Origin: Melampsora larici-populina 98AG31
Lineage: Eukaryota; Basidiomycota; Pucciniomycetes; Pucciniales; Melampsoraceae
Direction of reading: 5' to 3'
DNA: 64,000 nucleotides
Assembly: GCF_000204055.1 (NCBI RefSeq)
Contig: NW_006768782.1
Span: 528,467-592,466, forward strand
Part shown: piece after piece, positions 41,803-55,400 of the stretch
Layout: each line of letters starts with the position of its first letter
Numbering within the stretch: position 1 is the stretch's first letter
Position numbers and translations under genes: made by a program
Notes under the pieces: generated by a model
Told to the model about the DNA's origin: nothing
Databases searched by the model: none
Seen by the model: only the letters and a program-made list of their open reading frames with translations

Positions 41803-42574
41803 TTATTGTAATTCGATACTCATTCTACAGAACGAACATATAAAAAGCAAATCATGATGATGAGTTTTCTTTTGGTAAAGAAGGCATTGAAATAGTCTAC
41901 TAACCCATCATGAATTTCATAATCAGCTAAAGTGATATGATCTTTAAATTCTTTATACCTATGATTACCATATCATAAAAACCATAGAACCACAAAATCA
42001 GTGAGGATTATAAGCAAGGCTCGAGAGGATTGAGCGTTTTTACCATTTAAAGAGTCGAATCTAAGCAGAACATTGAAAAATCAAATCAAATCTTTCTTTT
42101 ACCAAAGCACTCAAAGATGTTTGTATTTTTAAAAACTGACCTTAGATGCAGCTGTTCCAGTTTGAGCAGAAACCAAAATTTTAAATTCACCTATTGTATC
42201 TTCAGAGCTGTAAACAAAGAAAGAAAACGTCAAGGAGATTCAAGATGATATTGATAGATCAGAAATCGGAAAACCCCCGTTTGGCTTGGTTTTTTTTGGT
42301 AGAAAAAGTTGAGGGGTTACTTACTCGCATTTAACTCTTACTTTGATTTCAATAACATTTTGTTTATAAAAGAAAAAGAAACCGATTGATCAATGAGTTT
42401 TTCTAAAGTAGGTTTTCAAGAAATGACTTTTTGAATTTGATTTACCTTTTGTCCCTAATCGATCATTAACAATTACCTAGAGATAAGAACAAAAGAAATC
42501 GATATGGTTAATGATATTCGATTCTAAAAGCCAGTCGAACTGAAGAACATTCCACCAACCTCTATCATTGTCAT
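41803..42574 (-). CDS. HUB1: HUB1/UBL5 ubiquitin-like splicing modifier
   Basis: Seven small exons (42574-42560, 42476-42446, 42340-42325, 42207-42141, 42060-42044, 41958-41905, 41824-41803) give 73 residues. Alignment with the family is direct: [60 protein letters not shown]. Hub1/UBL5 binds Snu66 non-covalently and tunes splice-site choice. The usual C-terminal Tyr-Tyr before the last residue is missing here: the protein ends IELQ. Six introns in 222 coding bases is dense, and the first uses a GTTGGT donor. Start choice: ATG at 42574, or ATG at 42568, which would match the usual MIE start. It is divergent from SIN3 by 428 bp. Confidence 0.92.
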
Positions 42575-43002
42575 TTTGTCGATATGGAATGGATTGGAAT
42601 GGATTGATTGAGTAGGATCGATTAGGATTCGAGAATGGTTCAAGTTTTGAATCGACGAGAATGGAATGAGACAGTTTCAAACAAGAAAAGTCAATTCGAA
42701 ATCGAAACCCTATCATACAACCCTGTACAACAAGCGCATACATCATCTTACATTTCTACAACAAACACCATTTTAACCATTAACCACCAACCATTAACCA
42801 TCACCATCAAACACCATCACCATCACCATCACCATCACCATCAAGCAACTACCATCATATCATCAAATCAAAAATCAAATACCATCCAAATCGAACTAGT
42901 TTACCATCAAATCAAATGAGTCTCAATAACAAATCAAACACTTCCAAGTTACAATTCCATAGTTAGTTAAAAAGAAATCAATCTATCAACACCAAACCTA
43001 TC
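42575..43002. promoter_or_regulatory. Divergent promoter region HUB1 / SIN3
   Basis: 428 bp between the two start codons. The SIN3 side is dominated by CAT/ACC/ATC-rich plus-strand sequence including the CACCAT microsatellite at 42812-42842. The HUB1 side carries ATGGAATGGATTGGAATGG direct repeats at 42585-42606. Confidence 0.5.
42812..42842 (+). repeat. (CACCAT)n microsatellite
   Basis: About five perfect copies of CACCAT within the 5' region of SIN3. Such tracts change length easily and could serve as a strain marker. Confidence 0.9.
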
Positions 43003-46000
43003 ATGATGGATTCCTCAATAGATGACTCACTGTCAACCAACAACAATCCAACCAAAACTCACTCTCCAAATCCATCAACTTCAACTTCGATTCCTAATTC
43101 AGATAGTACAGTCGTCACTTCTTCATATCGTACTTTGAACGTTAGAGATGCTCTTAGTTATCTTGATCAAGTTAAGATTCGATTTCAAGATCAAAATGAA
43201 GTTTATAATCAATTCTTAGATGTGATGAAATTATTTAAAACTCAATCTATTGATACACCTGGTGTTATTGAAAGAGTTTCATCTCTTTTTAGAGGTTATC
43301 CTAGTTTGATTCAAGGTTTTAATACTTTCTTACCTTCTGGTTTTCGTATCGAATGTACTTTACTTAAAAGAATCGATCATGATTCAAATCCAGAATTAGC
43401 TGATCTCGTCACCGTTCTCACTCCAAATCCAATCACCAATAAAACTTCTCTTTTTCCTAGAGATGGATCTCATGCAATCATCATCAAGGATCGAATCGAA
43501 AATACTTTAACTCCAATGGGTTGGATCGAAATTAAAGATAGTCCTGAAACTGGCTCAACTTCAACTTCAATTAATTCAACATCTTATGCCCAACATCAAA
43601 CTACAATTCAGGATCTTACTCAACCACCTCAACCTCCTTTACCTCCATCTCATCCTTCAAAACATAAACAGATCAACAATCATTCTACCTCTTCATCAAC
43701 CACTCCTACTACATCCACAAACATGAATTCGAAATCTTCTCTCAATCACGATGAAGGTCAATCTAAACTGACTGATCCTCTTATAACAGCTAATCTAAAT
43801 CAAACCAATTCCAACAAAACCACAAATACCAATCCTACCGCTAATAGTACGTCTTCAGATCTCCTTTCTTTTAATCTCTATCATCATATTCTGACCTCTT
43901 CCTCATTTAGCCATCACTCACAGCGCCGCTATTCCTTATCGACCCAATACCACCGCCTCTTCATCAACTTCGCTACCGAGCCACTCTACTCACAATCTCT
44001 ATTCGAATTCAAATCCAACTTCCAACTCTAAACTTCCAGTTGCTCCCGATCTAAAAGCTCTAGATTCAACTTCCAATCATCATCAAATGTTATTAGCTCC
44101 CGAGTTAGTAGCTGAACCTATCCGATCTCATTCAAATCAACCTGCTATCACTAGAACCCCAACACCAGTGGTAACCGTTGCAAATCCCCCTCAAGCTAAC
44201 AGTATCAATAACAAACCGGTCGAATTCAATTATGCTATTAATTATGTGAACAAGATCAAACATCGATTTATAGATCAACCCGAAATCTATAAAACATTTT
44301 TGGAAATCTTACAAACCTATCAGCGAGATGGAATGCCGATTGATGTGGTAAATACTTCTCCTCTATCATCAAGATCTATGAAACGCTGTGATCTGAATTA
44401 ATCCTTTTCAATTTTGTTTGTTAATAGGTCTATGTACAAGTGACCAAGCTGTTTGCTGAAGCTACTGATTTACTCGATGAGTTTAAACAATTCTTACCTG
44501 ATCCAAATAACGAGAATGGAGCGAGTGGAGTGACAATGTTGAAAGCTCAAGCACCTGTACCAAAGCCATCTCAATCAACCTTGATGTCAACTTCTCAAAC
44601 TCCTCATTCGATGTTGATCGATGATCGATTGAGCAAACCATTTGCAAATTCTGATTTGGCTAGTGATCTACGACGACATACACCTTCGCCTGGGACACGG
44701 GTGATGAGTGGGGTATCTTTACTTTCTGATGCTTTAGCGCCTACGCTCAATAAGACTGCTGAGATGAATATCAGGAATACTACAAATGCTCCCCTGGTGG
44801 TTAGACCTGAGATCGCTGATTTGCCTACCACTCACACCTCATCAGCCAGGCCATTGGGTGTTCCAGTCCATCCAAAAAATCCCATCAATGGTACCGGGCC
44901 CTCAAAGACCTTTCTTCCTACGACATCGCCCTCCAATAAACGACCACTCGCGTCTTCCCACAACACAGAAGCTGACGAAACAGCTGACCATTCAAAAGAA
45001 TCCGGACCATTGAACAAGAAGAAGAAGATTATAAATGATCATCATCTTTCAGTTGGAGGGCCACTAGACTCCACACCACCAAGTCAACTTGATACGGTAG
45101 CTAGTAAAATGAGTGGAACCAAGGCAAATCGGTCTCGTAACAAATATCAAGAAATGATTGATCCAGTCACCAAAGTCTCAACCCAATCAACCCATCATGA
45201 ACCAAACCCACATACGACTCCATTTCGTACAGCTTCTCAACATCACCTACACAAATCAGCTGATACAAGTGTCGATGATCATCTTCAACATCACGACAAA
45301 CGAGTTTCATCTCGATCGCATCATCAGATCACCACAGAAGAAATATTACCAGATAATTATTTGTGGCACACTCATCGACTTGAGACTCATGATGCTATGG
45401 GTGGACGTACACTGACGAACACGAAAGAATTGATTCTGTTTGAATCAATCAAGAAATATTTGAATGATACAGAAGTTTGGCACGAGTTCTTACGAGTCTT
45501 GGAACTTTATAATCAAACGATTATTGATTTTAAAACACTTGTGGATAGAGTATCAGTTTATATTGGAGATAATGATGAATTGTTAGACGATTTTAAAGGG
45601 TTTGTGGGATATGATGTCAAGAAGGATGGGTTAGTAGAAGATGAAGTATGGGAAATTAAAAATCTAGATGTAAGAGAGAGAGAAAAGGTAGATGCATCCA
45701 TCATTCAAAGAGAATATGGACCAAGTTATAAACGATTACCAAAGTGTGAAATCGATTTAGCATGTTCAGGTCGAGATGAATTATGTTGGAGTGTCTTGAA
45801 TGATGAATACTTTGGAGCGGCTAAGTTTGGAACTGAATCAGGTGGACCAGGACATCGGAAAACGAATTTTGAAGAAGTGATTGCGATGACTGAAGGAGAA
45901 CGAGCTCATTTTTCATATTGGTCAGAATCGATGAGTAGAACGATTGGACATTTAGAATCATTACAAACTCGAATTGATTCGATGGATGAAAAGGAAAGAT

Positions 46001-48428
46001 TAAATTTTCAATTAGGAGAGAATTTAGGAGGGATCAGTCCATCGATTTATAATCGTACCTTGAAAAAAGTTTATGAATCGAAATATTTAAATCAAATCTT
46101 TCCACTCTTAAGAGATTATCCAGCTAATTCGGTTTCGATTGTATTAAAAAGATTAAAAGAAATCGAATTAAATTGGAAATCTGCTGAATCTCAATGGAAT
46201 TTGATTTGGAGAGAAGTTGAAAGGAAAAATTATTATAAAGCTCAAGATCATCAAGTTTTAAGTTTTAAATCTAATGAGAAAAGTTTAATTAAAGGTCATC
46301 AGTTTATTAAAGAGATTGAAGAATTCAAAGAGAAAAAGGAATGTTTAGTGATTGATGTGGTCTTAGCTGATGAACCCAATCCTTCGGTGATTCAAAAACC
46401 TTTGAATGATCGACCTAAAATTGATAAGAAGTCGGTCAAAAACAAAACGACTTCAAAACCGAAACCGAACCCATCTCATGCACTTTATTCTACGATTCCT
46501 GAACCAGAAGTCATGAAGATTCCACCCATGAGACCATCACATCAAGTTGAACTAGGATTTCAAGATTTAGATGTATTTTTTGATGTGCTGAAGATCATTG
46601 CAATGTCACTTGATAGATCAGCACTTTCACATCCAGAACGTAGAAGAATAGATGAAACCATTCGGATTTTAATACCAGCAGTTTGGAATATATCACAAAT
46701 CGAACTTGAAAAACAAATCCCGATGATCTATGATGATGAATCAAGTGAATCTACAACTGATGAAATCAATCCGAATCGAATCGAATCCTCTAATCATGGT
46801 CAAGAGAATGAAAGAGATTTGAATTCGAAAAAAGGCATTGAAAGTTTAACCCGAGGACTTTTAGAACTTGATTCGACTAATGAATCGAATGGAGCAAGAG
46901 GAAGGATCGATAGAATGAAGTTAGGAATCAATGAATTAGAAACTCCATTGATGTCATCACCACCTAATTCAGTACCAACACTTGATCATCAACCTTTAAG
47001 AAGAAATGGGTTTGATTTGTTTGATTCGAATGGAGAAGAAAATAAATCGAATGATGAACATCATACGTTTTCTGTTTTAAGGAAATGGGCCGATATTCAA
47101 CTTGAAGGTGAAGATGGAGATGAAGAGATGGAGTCTTCTGTATCAAATCATCATGGTCGATATTTTTATGTTTTTGGAACTTCTACTTATGTGATCTTAT
47201 TTCGATTGATTCATGTACGTTCATACCCCCCTCAAGAAACAACCTCATTTTGTTTTTCAAAACTGAAAAAAGTCTAAAAGCTGATGTTCTCATGCTCTCA
47301 TGTTCTCATGTTCTCATTTTTTTGATACATTTAGATACTTTATTCACGTTTATTGAAATTGAAGACTACAGCTATCGAAATCGGAATTCAAGAACCTAAT
47401 TGGAAGCGAATCAATCCGATTGGAATCGAATTAGGATTAAGTCATCCGATCTTAGGATTAGATGATGATGAAAATCAAAACCCATCGGAAAAACTATATG
47501 GATTCGTTTTAGATTCGATTTCTAGATTGTTTGATGGTGAATTAGAAATCAATTCGTTTGAAGAATTGATTAGGATTGGGTTTCCTAAGATTGGTTATTT
47601 GGTTTCAACGATTGATAAATTAAGTAATTCGATTTTAAAACATGTAAGTGTTTTCAATACCTTTTGTAGATGATTTACCTTTTTTGTTTTTTTGTTTTTT
47701 TTTGGATGTTTTAGTTGACTGATTTCAGTTTGAATTTTAGTTTTCACATCTTCATAGTGATACAAGGAATAAAGAAATGTTAAATTTATTAAGAAGAGAA
47801 AGAGAAAGAGAAAGAGAAGAGGAAAGTGATGATGATCTTTATCAATTTGGATATCGAAATGAAGTGAATGAGATTATAGAAGATGGAGAACTTTATAAAG
47901 CTGAATGGGTAAGTCTCATATTTCCTAAGATCTTGAGTTTCTATTCAAAGTGAATTAAAATTGATTGATTAATTTTTTTGGACGGGGGGTAATGGAATGT
48001 AGCATCCAGAAAGGAAATCATTAAGTATTCAATTAATCAATTCAGAAGATCCAACGATCGAAATCTCCAAAAGCTCAAACCCACTGAAGTATTATATAAA
48101 AAGTTATCAAACTGAAATCGATACAGAAACCATCGATCCAACAAACTTAAACAAATCATTTAGAACCAAGAATTTAATGAACCTTAGTTTAGGTAAATGG
48201 GAAGGTAAATCAAAGTATAAGATTTCGAAATCGAATTTCAAGTTAAAAGTTTTAAAATCAACTGAAGATTGTTGGATTAGTAAAATGTATTTTAATAAGT
48301 TTAAGAAATCGGTTGAAAATCAGGATGAAGAAGAAGAAGAAGAAAAGGGAGAAGGGAATAGGAAATTGGATTGGGTTGGTAAATGGGTGGATGAAAGATG
48401 GAAAGAAATTAATGAAGAACACTCGTGA
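43003..48428 (+). CDS. SIN3: SIN3 transcriptional co-repressor scaffold
   Basis: Six exons (43003-43846, 43911-44347, 44428-47214, 47335-47643, 47741-47908, 48003-48428) give 1,656 residues. Three paired amphipathic helix domains: PAH1 about 47-115 ([20 protein letters not shown]), PAH2 about 385-452 ([20 protein letters not shown]), PAH3 about 761-825 ([20 protein letters not shown]). The histone-deacetylase interaction domain follows ([48 protein letters not shown]), then the Sin3 C-terminal region ([27 protein letters not shown]). Sin3 holds Rpd3-type deacetylases and recruits them to promoters through PAH-bound factors. Linkers are Ser/Thr/Asn-rich. All exon joins keep phase, and the length fits fungal Sin3. 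Confidence 0.94.
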
Positions 48429-48959
48429 TTTGTTTTTTCATGCTTTCATTTTTTTTGGAAATGTGAAGTTCTATTTTTTTTGTTCTTTGTAAGGTTTTGT
48501 ATTGTCATTTTTTTCTTTTTATGAGCTTTAGGTTTTTGATTTTGGATGATACTAGATTGATTATTTTGGGACAGTTTTTTTCTATGATTTGATTTGATTG
48601 AAAGAGAATAAGTTTGGTTAGTTTTGGGGAGAGGGTTTTCTTTTATATGTTAAGTACATTGAGAATTGTAATTTGGATATATATATATGATTTGATTTGA
48701 TGGATGTTCATGTGAGTGCAGTTTGAAGGAGTTTTAAGTTGAAAGATTGTAGATGAGATAGAGCTCATTGAAGTTGCCTTAATCCTTGATTGATCAAAGG
48801 AGAATGAGATTGACAAGAAAAGAATGTGGCTGATGAAATAGTTTATGTACTTAAACCCCTAGGATACATAGATCAAGTTTTAGAGTACCACCACTTCCAA
48901 TTTCCCTGTGACTCTCACCTCGATCAGCAATCAACATTCAAGAGTAATCTGAAATCAAA
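48429..48959. other. Intergenic SIN3 / TRAPPC11
   Basis: 531 bp. A T-rich SIN3 3' region with a short (AT)n run near 48680, then the upstream region of the next gene. No other feature. Confidence 0.5.
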
Positions 48960-51900
48960 ATGGATACTCAGTAAGTTCATTCACTACTTCTTATCAGCAA
49001 CTTCAAACTTACATTGACTTCTTGACTAAACAGACCCATCGAATTCTTATCACATCATTTACCATTATTATTCTTTGCTGGTCTTAATCCTATCACTTCA
49101 ACACCAGTTCCTGAAGATGTGAAGAATGTTAATCCAATCCTTCAAAATCCTTCATCAGTACCAATTGATCCTTTTCAAGCATTATCGAACAGTCTGAGAC
49201 ATGCTCTTACTATCAATCAATCAGGTATTCAAATTTGGGATCCAAGAACTTATCATCAAAATTCGAAACCTCCAGATTTTAGGGTAGTAATGGTAGACAA
49301 GGTAAAATGAATTTGATACTCATTTCTGATGATGAAATTAATCAAAGAAAACTATGGAATGTTTTATATAGAATGTTAGATTTCCACCTAGAAAAGCAAG
49401 ACCTTCATCAAATTCCAATCCATCAAGCTCGATGATCCATTCACCACTTTCACCTTTAACACCAAACTCACCACTTTATCCAGATGGAATCATGACACCT
49501 ATTTGGATACGAAAACATCGGGATATGATTCCATCGGTTTTTGTACTGACTTTAACTTTATGGGAACCTCCTTCATCAATGGCTAAATTTAAAGAAAACA
49601 ATTTAAATGGATCTGGAAATGGAACAGATGAAATCGATTCAAAAGAATTTGAACAACAAAAATCATTTGATCATCAATTGATTTATGAAATCATTGAAAG
49701 GAAAAAGACGACCACTGAAAGAGGAATTAAATTAGTAGTGGTGATCTTAACATCTAAGACGATGTTAGATCATCCTTCATTAGATATGAGATTAAGTTAT
49801 ATTAGAAGACAATCAGGATTAGATTCAAGATCTTCTTTATTTATTCTTTCACCAGTCATCGATTCGGAAATCTTATCGTTTGTGAAAACATTAAAATCTG
49901 AATTGTTTGAATCTTCCCTAGATTATTATCGAGAACATTCACGTAAAGTCAGAAGGAAACGATCACGAAGTAATTCGATTGTACATCAATCCAATCTTAA
50001 TAATAGTTATTCTAAATCAAATCAGCCGATTCTGAATTCATTAGGTCAACAAGGTTGGATTGTTAGATCGGATTTCAAATTGGCTACTTTTGCTGAGTTT
50101 AGACAAGAGTATGATGTGGCTTTAAAGTCTTATGAAGATTGTTGGATCGGCTTGAGTGGGATGTTTAGTAGTACTGCGATCTTACCTCCTAGAACTAAAC
50201 GATGGGCTGAAGCTAAAGTATTGATAGATTGTATAAATATCAAAGTAAGCGATTTTGAATCACTCAGAATGGAGATGCTAATTGATTTTCAAGTGTTGAT
50301 GTTTGGGTCATATTTTTTTTCTTCTTCTTTCTTCTTTCAGATTTGTAAATTTTATTTTTATTCACAAGAAACTTCAAGAGCTATGGATCAATTTAGTAAA
50401 CATGTCAATCGATTTAGAGATCTTTGTAATGGATGGGGTATAGGAGATGAAACCTTTGAATATTGGTCTTGGTTATCAAAACAATATACAATGTTTTCCG
50501 AATTGATCGAATGTGGTTGTCGGAATGGGTTAAGGTTACCTAACTTGTTACCTAATCCATCTACTTCATTTAATGAAGTTAATTTCTTTTCATTGAATCA
50601 TCCGTCTGATCATCTTCAGATTCCTGCTAATGTTTTGTTACATCCTGGATTTTATTATTATCAAAGTGGGGTTTGTGCTACACATAGACGTGATAAGTTT
50701 AGAGCTAGTGAAATTGCTGAAGTAAGTGAAATTCTTCTTGATTTGGAATGAAAAACAACAACTTTTGAATTTTGATGTGGATGTTTTGAAAACACTTTTT
50801 TAGGAACAGATGAAGTCTATTGCTAAATCAAAGGATCAAGCTGCTACCTTTCAAGGCTCGGCTGCTTTAGCTTACGAGAGAAAAGTCAATCATACTGAAT
50901 TAATAATAGGTGTGAGTATTTCTCTTATCACTCCTTTAATGATCGAATGATTTCTCAAACTCATTGAATGGGCTTGTCTGTGTGTTTATCTTTTAGCTTT
51001 TCACTAAAGCCTATGAGTTATTCAAACGGTTTAATTCGATTCGGATGACTTTATTCTTGGCCTTTAAGATTGCAATGATTCATTTTGATAATCAAGATTA
51101 TGTAACGGCTGGGAAATTCTTTGAAAGGATTACGAGTACATATCGAAAAGAAAGATTTAAACCGATTTTAGATAATGCTTTGATGAGATTTTATGAAAGT
51201 ATTAAACTTGAAATTGGATATCCTTTAATTAAATTTGAGAATGATCGACCTGAATTTGAAAGATTTGAAAAATTACTGGAGATTAGTTATGAATTGATTG
51301 ATTCGAATTGTTTGATTGTACCTATTGAAACCAAGGCTAAGATTTGTGATGAGTTACAAGATATGATTCAAGTAAGTTTGATGATTTGATTTTTGAAATC
51401 TTCTTGAACTTACTTTGTTTTCAGATACCAGGGAATGGATCTATTGAATCTCCTCGGCTTATTACATTGGATATGACCAATTCAACATCACCTTGTATGT
51501 ACGCTATCATCTTCTATATATGCCCTTCAAGAGGAAAGTAAATCTTACTAAAAAAACGAATTGACTTAATTCTTATGATACAGTAAGATCAGAAGTGGTG
51601 TTTTGGAATTCTTCGGCTCAATTAGGTGACACGATCAATTTTCAATTAAAGATTTATTCAGAAAATCCGTTTCCAGGTTATCATCTTTCATTCACTTCTT
51701 GTGAATTACACTTTAGTAACTTTTCAACAATCATCATCCATCATCAATCTCAAGAAGTCAAACCTTTAATTAACTTGGATCTTCATGAAATTTCAGAAGA
51801 ATCATTAAAGTTTGAAGGAAATTTAAGTTGGACAAATGAATTTAATTTAATGATTTTTAATGGTGAATTTAAACCTTTGATGGTAGGTAAAGTGAAATTA

Positions 51901-53898
51901 GAATTCATTAAATTTATTTCAAGAAATCTACATGATGTTTGGATACTTGAATTGAAGACTAAACCTATTAGCCCTCAACAAGATTATTCAAACTTTAGAT
52001 GGGTTCATGAAGTGGATGAGAAGACTAATGAATCAAAGTATTTAACTACTGAAGGTTTATCTTCCTTTTGTCAGTGAGTTGTATAGGCTTTTTGTAAACA
52101 TAAATGGTTTCTTTTGATGGTTGATATTTTTTTTTGATTGATGATTAAATAGGGTACGGGATAAGATTCCACTTGCTAGAGCTGAGATTGAAAACGAAGA
52201 ATTGGTATTATTAGATGAAACAGGGTCAATCAAGGTCAAGCTTTATAATGATGAAGAAGATGAGACTTTGGTATTCAAATTAGATGTCGAATGTCGGGAT
52301 CCTGTTTCAGGTCAGTGTTCACTAATGTTTCTTTGACCGATTATGTTGGCTAATGGACACTGATATGAACGATGATGATGATAGAGAAAGATACCCTGAT
52401 GATCGATGAAGAGAGTAATATGATCAACTTGAACGAGTACACATTATGTTCACTCGAACCTCGTGGATCAATAGAGAAGATCATAACCCTACAACCGTCT
52501 CTCGCAGGTAACAGGCACATGAAATTGACCGTCAATGCCATCAAGCAATCTCAAGCTACGACCAACTCAGTGGAAGAGACTTCAACCTTGGAAGAAACCG
52601 ATTTACCATTTTTTCCATCATGTCAATTAATTAAACCGATCTTATTACAAGTTAAAGATCCATTCTTATGTGAATTTGATATAAGATATCTTAATTTGAA
52701 TCGAAATTCAATCAATCGAAAGCTTTCGGATTGCTGTTTACCTGATCTTTGGGATAAATCGGATCGAGTATTGGTGAATGTGATTATTAAATCGAATGAT
52801 TTGATTAAGTTAAGTTTGAACCAAATTCAGATACAATGTGAGGTATGTGTTTGGGAAATGAATTGAATCTTTAAAGACATTTTTAAACTCGCTTTAATGG
52901 TTGAAATGTGATTCTTTTTTTCGAATTTAGAACGTGGTCACTCCGATTAAGGTTTTGTCTAGTTCAATTTCATCGAATGAAGAAGATAATGCTTTTCCAC
53001 TTGGTGAGCGTTGATAAAACATCTTTGTCTTACTATACTTTGAGGTAGGGTTATCATTTGTTTGTTTCTGATGCGTGTGTTATTTTGAGTTAGAACCTGG
53101 TTCGGCACTTTCGATTGGTTATGTGATCGAACTTGCAACCGGATCCCAATCGGATAATTGTGCTTTAAAAATCACATGGGAAAGGTAAATTGTTTCACTC
53201 TATAGTATTGAAGAAATATAAGCTTGACTTGTGGCTCGATTGATTACTCTTTACTGATTGTTACAAACTAATTATTTGATTAAAGATCAATGAAGAAAAC
53301 TTCAGATCTGAATTCAACTCATACCACAATTCACCCAATCCGATTTCCAATCAAAAAGAAACCACCAATTTTAATCACTAATAATTTACCACCACATTTA
53401 AAGATATATGAGAAATGTAAAATTACATATTTAATTGAAAATCAATCTCAGAATCAAATGAAAACATTAAATTATGAATTAAAACCAAGTGACGAATGGA
53501 TCTTTAGTGGCAAAAGATTAATTGAAAGTTTTAAATTATTACCTGGGATGAAAAGATCGATTGAAATTATTGGTATACCGATTGTTTTAGGTTTAATTGA
53601 AATACCTAAAGTGATTTTTTTTGAAAAAGTGAATAAGAATACTTTAAAAAGGAATGATGAAGAAGATGGTGGTGGATTGATTGAAGAGATTTTAAGAGGG
53701 ATTGATGAATTTGATGAAGATGATCGTGGGGATGATCGTGGGGATTTGGATGGGGTTAGAGAACTGAAGGTTTTTAGAGAATTTGAACATGTTAAAGGGG
53801 TTGAGAATGAGCAAGTATATCAACATCAACATCAACATCAACAAAATCTAAATTCATCCAAGTCTGGAGGATTTAATCAAATTTTGGTTTTTCCTTAG
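48960..53898 (+). CDS. TRAPPC11: TRAPP complex subunit TRAPPC11 (foie gras / gryzun family)
   Basis: Thirteen exons (48960-48970, 49034-49301, 49372-50244, 50341-50721, 50804-50911, 50997-51371, 51425-51494, 51584-52073, 52153-52310, 52385-52842, 52931-53003, 53094-53184, 53286-53898) give 1,322 residues. The start MDTQPIEFLSHHLPLLFFAGL matches the family opening. The foie-gras domain spans about 290-640 (EYDVALKSYEDCW, RWAEAKVLIDCINIKICKFY, SKHVNRFRDLCN, HPGFYYYQSG, YELFKRFNSIRM, YVTAGKFFERITSTYR). A beta-rich gryzun C-terminus ends FNQILVFP. TRAPPC11 belongs to TRAPPIII and works in ER-Golgi traffic and autophagy. The first exon is only 11 nt. The last exon has an acidic low-complexity insert near DEDDRGDDRGD and QHQHQHQQ. 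All phases fit. Confidence 0.9.
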
Positions 53899-54595
53899 AC
53901 AAGTTTAAGATTTTGCAGAAATTTAATGACATTATTGATTTTTTTTTGTTTTTCAATCGATATTTTGAAGATGAATTGATATACAATAAATTATATTAAG
54001 GTATAAGTGATAAGGAAATCTGAAAATTAAAAAAACAGATGGTATGTATAATTTTTTTTTCAACTTTGTTCTATTTATGTACAATCTTATGCAGAATTAA
54101 CAAACCAACTTTAAGAATCAAAAGTTTTTTGGAGTAATTTTGTCTTGTACATACATAAAAAGAAATGAATGATTTCAAAACACAAATGTACTAATACACA
54201 ATGGCAGTGGCACAGTGGGTTTGAAGGTTTGATTGGATGTTGACTTTGATATTAACGTATGCTTGGTGTAGAGTAATTTCATCAGGCTCTTATCGTTATA
54301 TATTCAATCATGAAAAGCTGAATTGATGTCAAAGCTATCTTGTTGGAATCAGCCCAGATCAGCACTCATGAATCAATACTCCTTCGGCCGAGAGGGATGA
54401 CAGATGTATGTGTTAGGGTTCAGAGACTTAGTTAAGGTTCGCGCCCTGGGCTGACTTGAAACTGTATTTGAGTAAATTTTCTTTTCGACAGGTTTTCACG
54501 TTTCCAATCGAACCATCTTAGGTGCTCACCTGAAACCAAAGAACCAATCTTCGACACTTCGAACACTCTTCACTACTCAATCAACAAACTTCATC
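53899..54595. other. Intergenic TRAPPC11 / TPR gene
   Basis: 697 bp, AT-rich, with no gene or repeat recognised. Confidence 0.5.
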
Positions 54596-55370
54596 ATGGA
54601 CGACGATTGCACAGAAAAGCTGCACGACTCCGTTGAATTCTGTACCGAAGAACCCTGGTGTTTAGGAAAATGGGAAGATGCTAGGGATCAACCCCCTTGG
54701 CCTATTGGAAAAGAGCTACCGTTGAACAGACCATTCGAGAGAGCCGTGAATGCGATCAGAAAGAAAGGAAACGAAGCTTTTGTTTCCAAAGATTACAATA
54801 AGGCTGTCGAATTATATTGCGATGCGATAGATTTATCTGATTCACAAAGGGTTAAAAGCCCAATCCCCGGTATTCCATATCAGTACCCGATACAAGAAGT
54901 GTCTAGAAGGGCGATTTACTCGAATAGAGCTGCTTGTTATCTTGCTCAAGGTCAGCTTTTTTTAGTTTCTAATTGAAAATTGTCTTATTTACTAACTCAT
55001 CGACTAATCATCCTTGTTAACTTTTGAATTGGTAGGCAAATATCAAGCTTGTTTGGATGACTGTGACGAGTGTCTGACGGGTGTATTTCCTATACCGATG
55101 GCACCTCCACTTCGTAAAGCTGCGTACAGAAGAGCTCAAGCACTTTGGTATATGGGTAAAATTGAAGACGCTCTTGCGGCTTGTGATGCGGTATACCTTA
55201 ATGAATTTGCTGCACTTCCAGAATCAGAAAGACCACCTGGGGATGAATCATTTTTAAAGTTAAAACAAACGATTGAAGCCTCGATTGAAGATGAAGAAGA
55301 AGAAGAATCAAGTTCAAAAGCAAAGGTCATTAAAAAGAAGGGAAAAAAGAAAGCTTCACGTAAGGCTTAG
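54596..55370 (+). CDS. Tetratricopeptide-repeat protein, co-chaperone-like
   Basis: Two exons (54596-54950, 55036-55370) give 229 residues. After an acidic, Trp-rich N-terminus (EEPWCLGKWEDARDQPPWP) come three TPR-type helix pairs: AIRKKGNEAFVSKDYNKAVELY, RRAIYSNRAACYLAQGKYQ (split by the intron) and KAAYRRAQALWYMGKIEDAL. The TPR carboxylate-clamp positions KxxGN and NRA look present, as in Hsp70/Hsp90 co-chaperones. A Glu-run and a strongly basic tail (KKKGKKKASRK) end the protein and could act in nuclear targeting. The closest named family is uncertain; TTC4-like or other small TPR adaptors are possible. Confidence 0.8.
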
Positions 55371-55400
55371 TTAAATCAATTTTTACACTTCATCTACGAA

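Noticed and set aside
42635..42919. Plus-strand frame with a run of histidines
   Set aside because: Created by the CACCAT microsatellite in the SIN3 upstream region; the frame has no other coding character.
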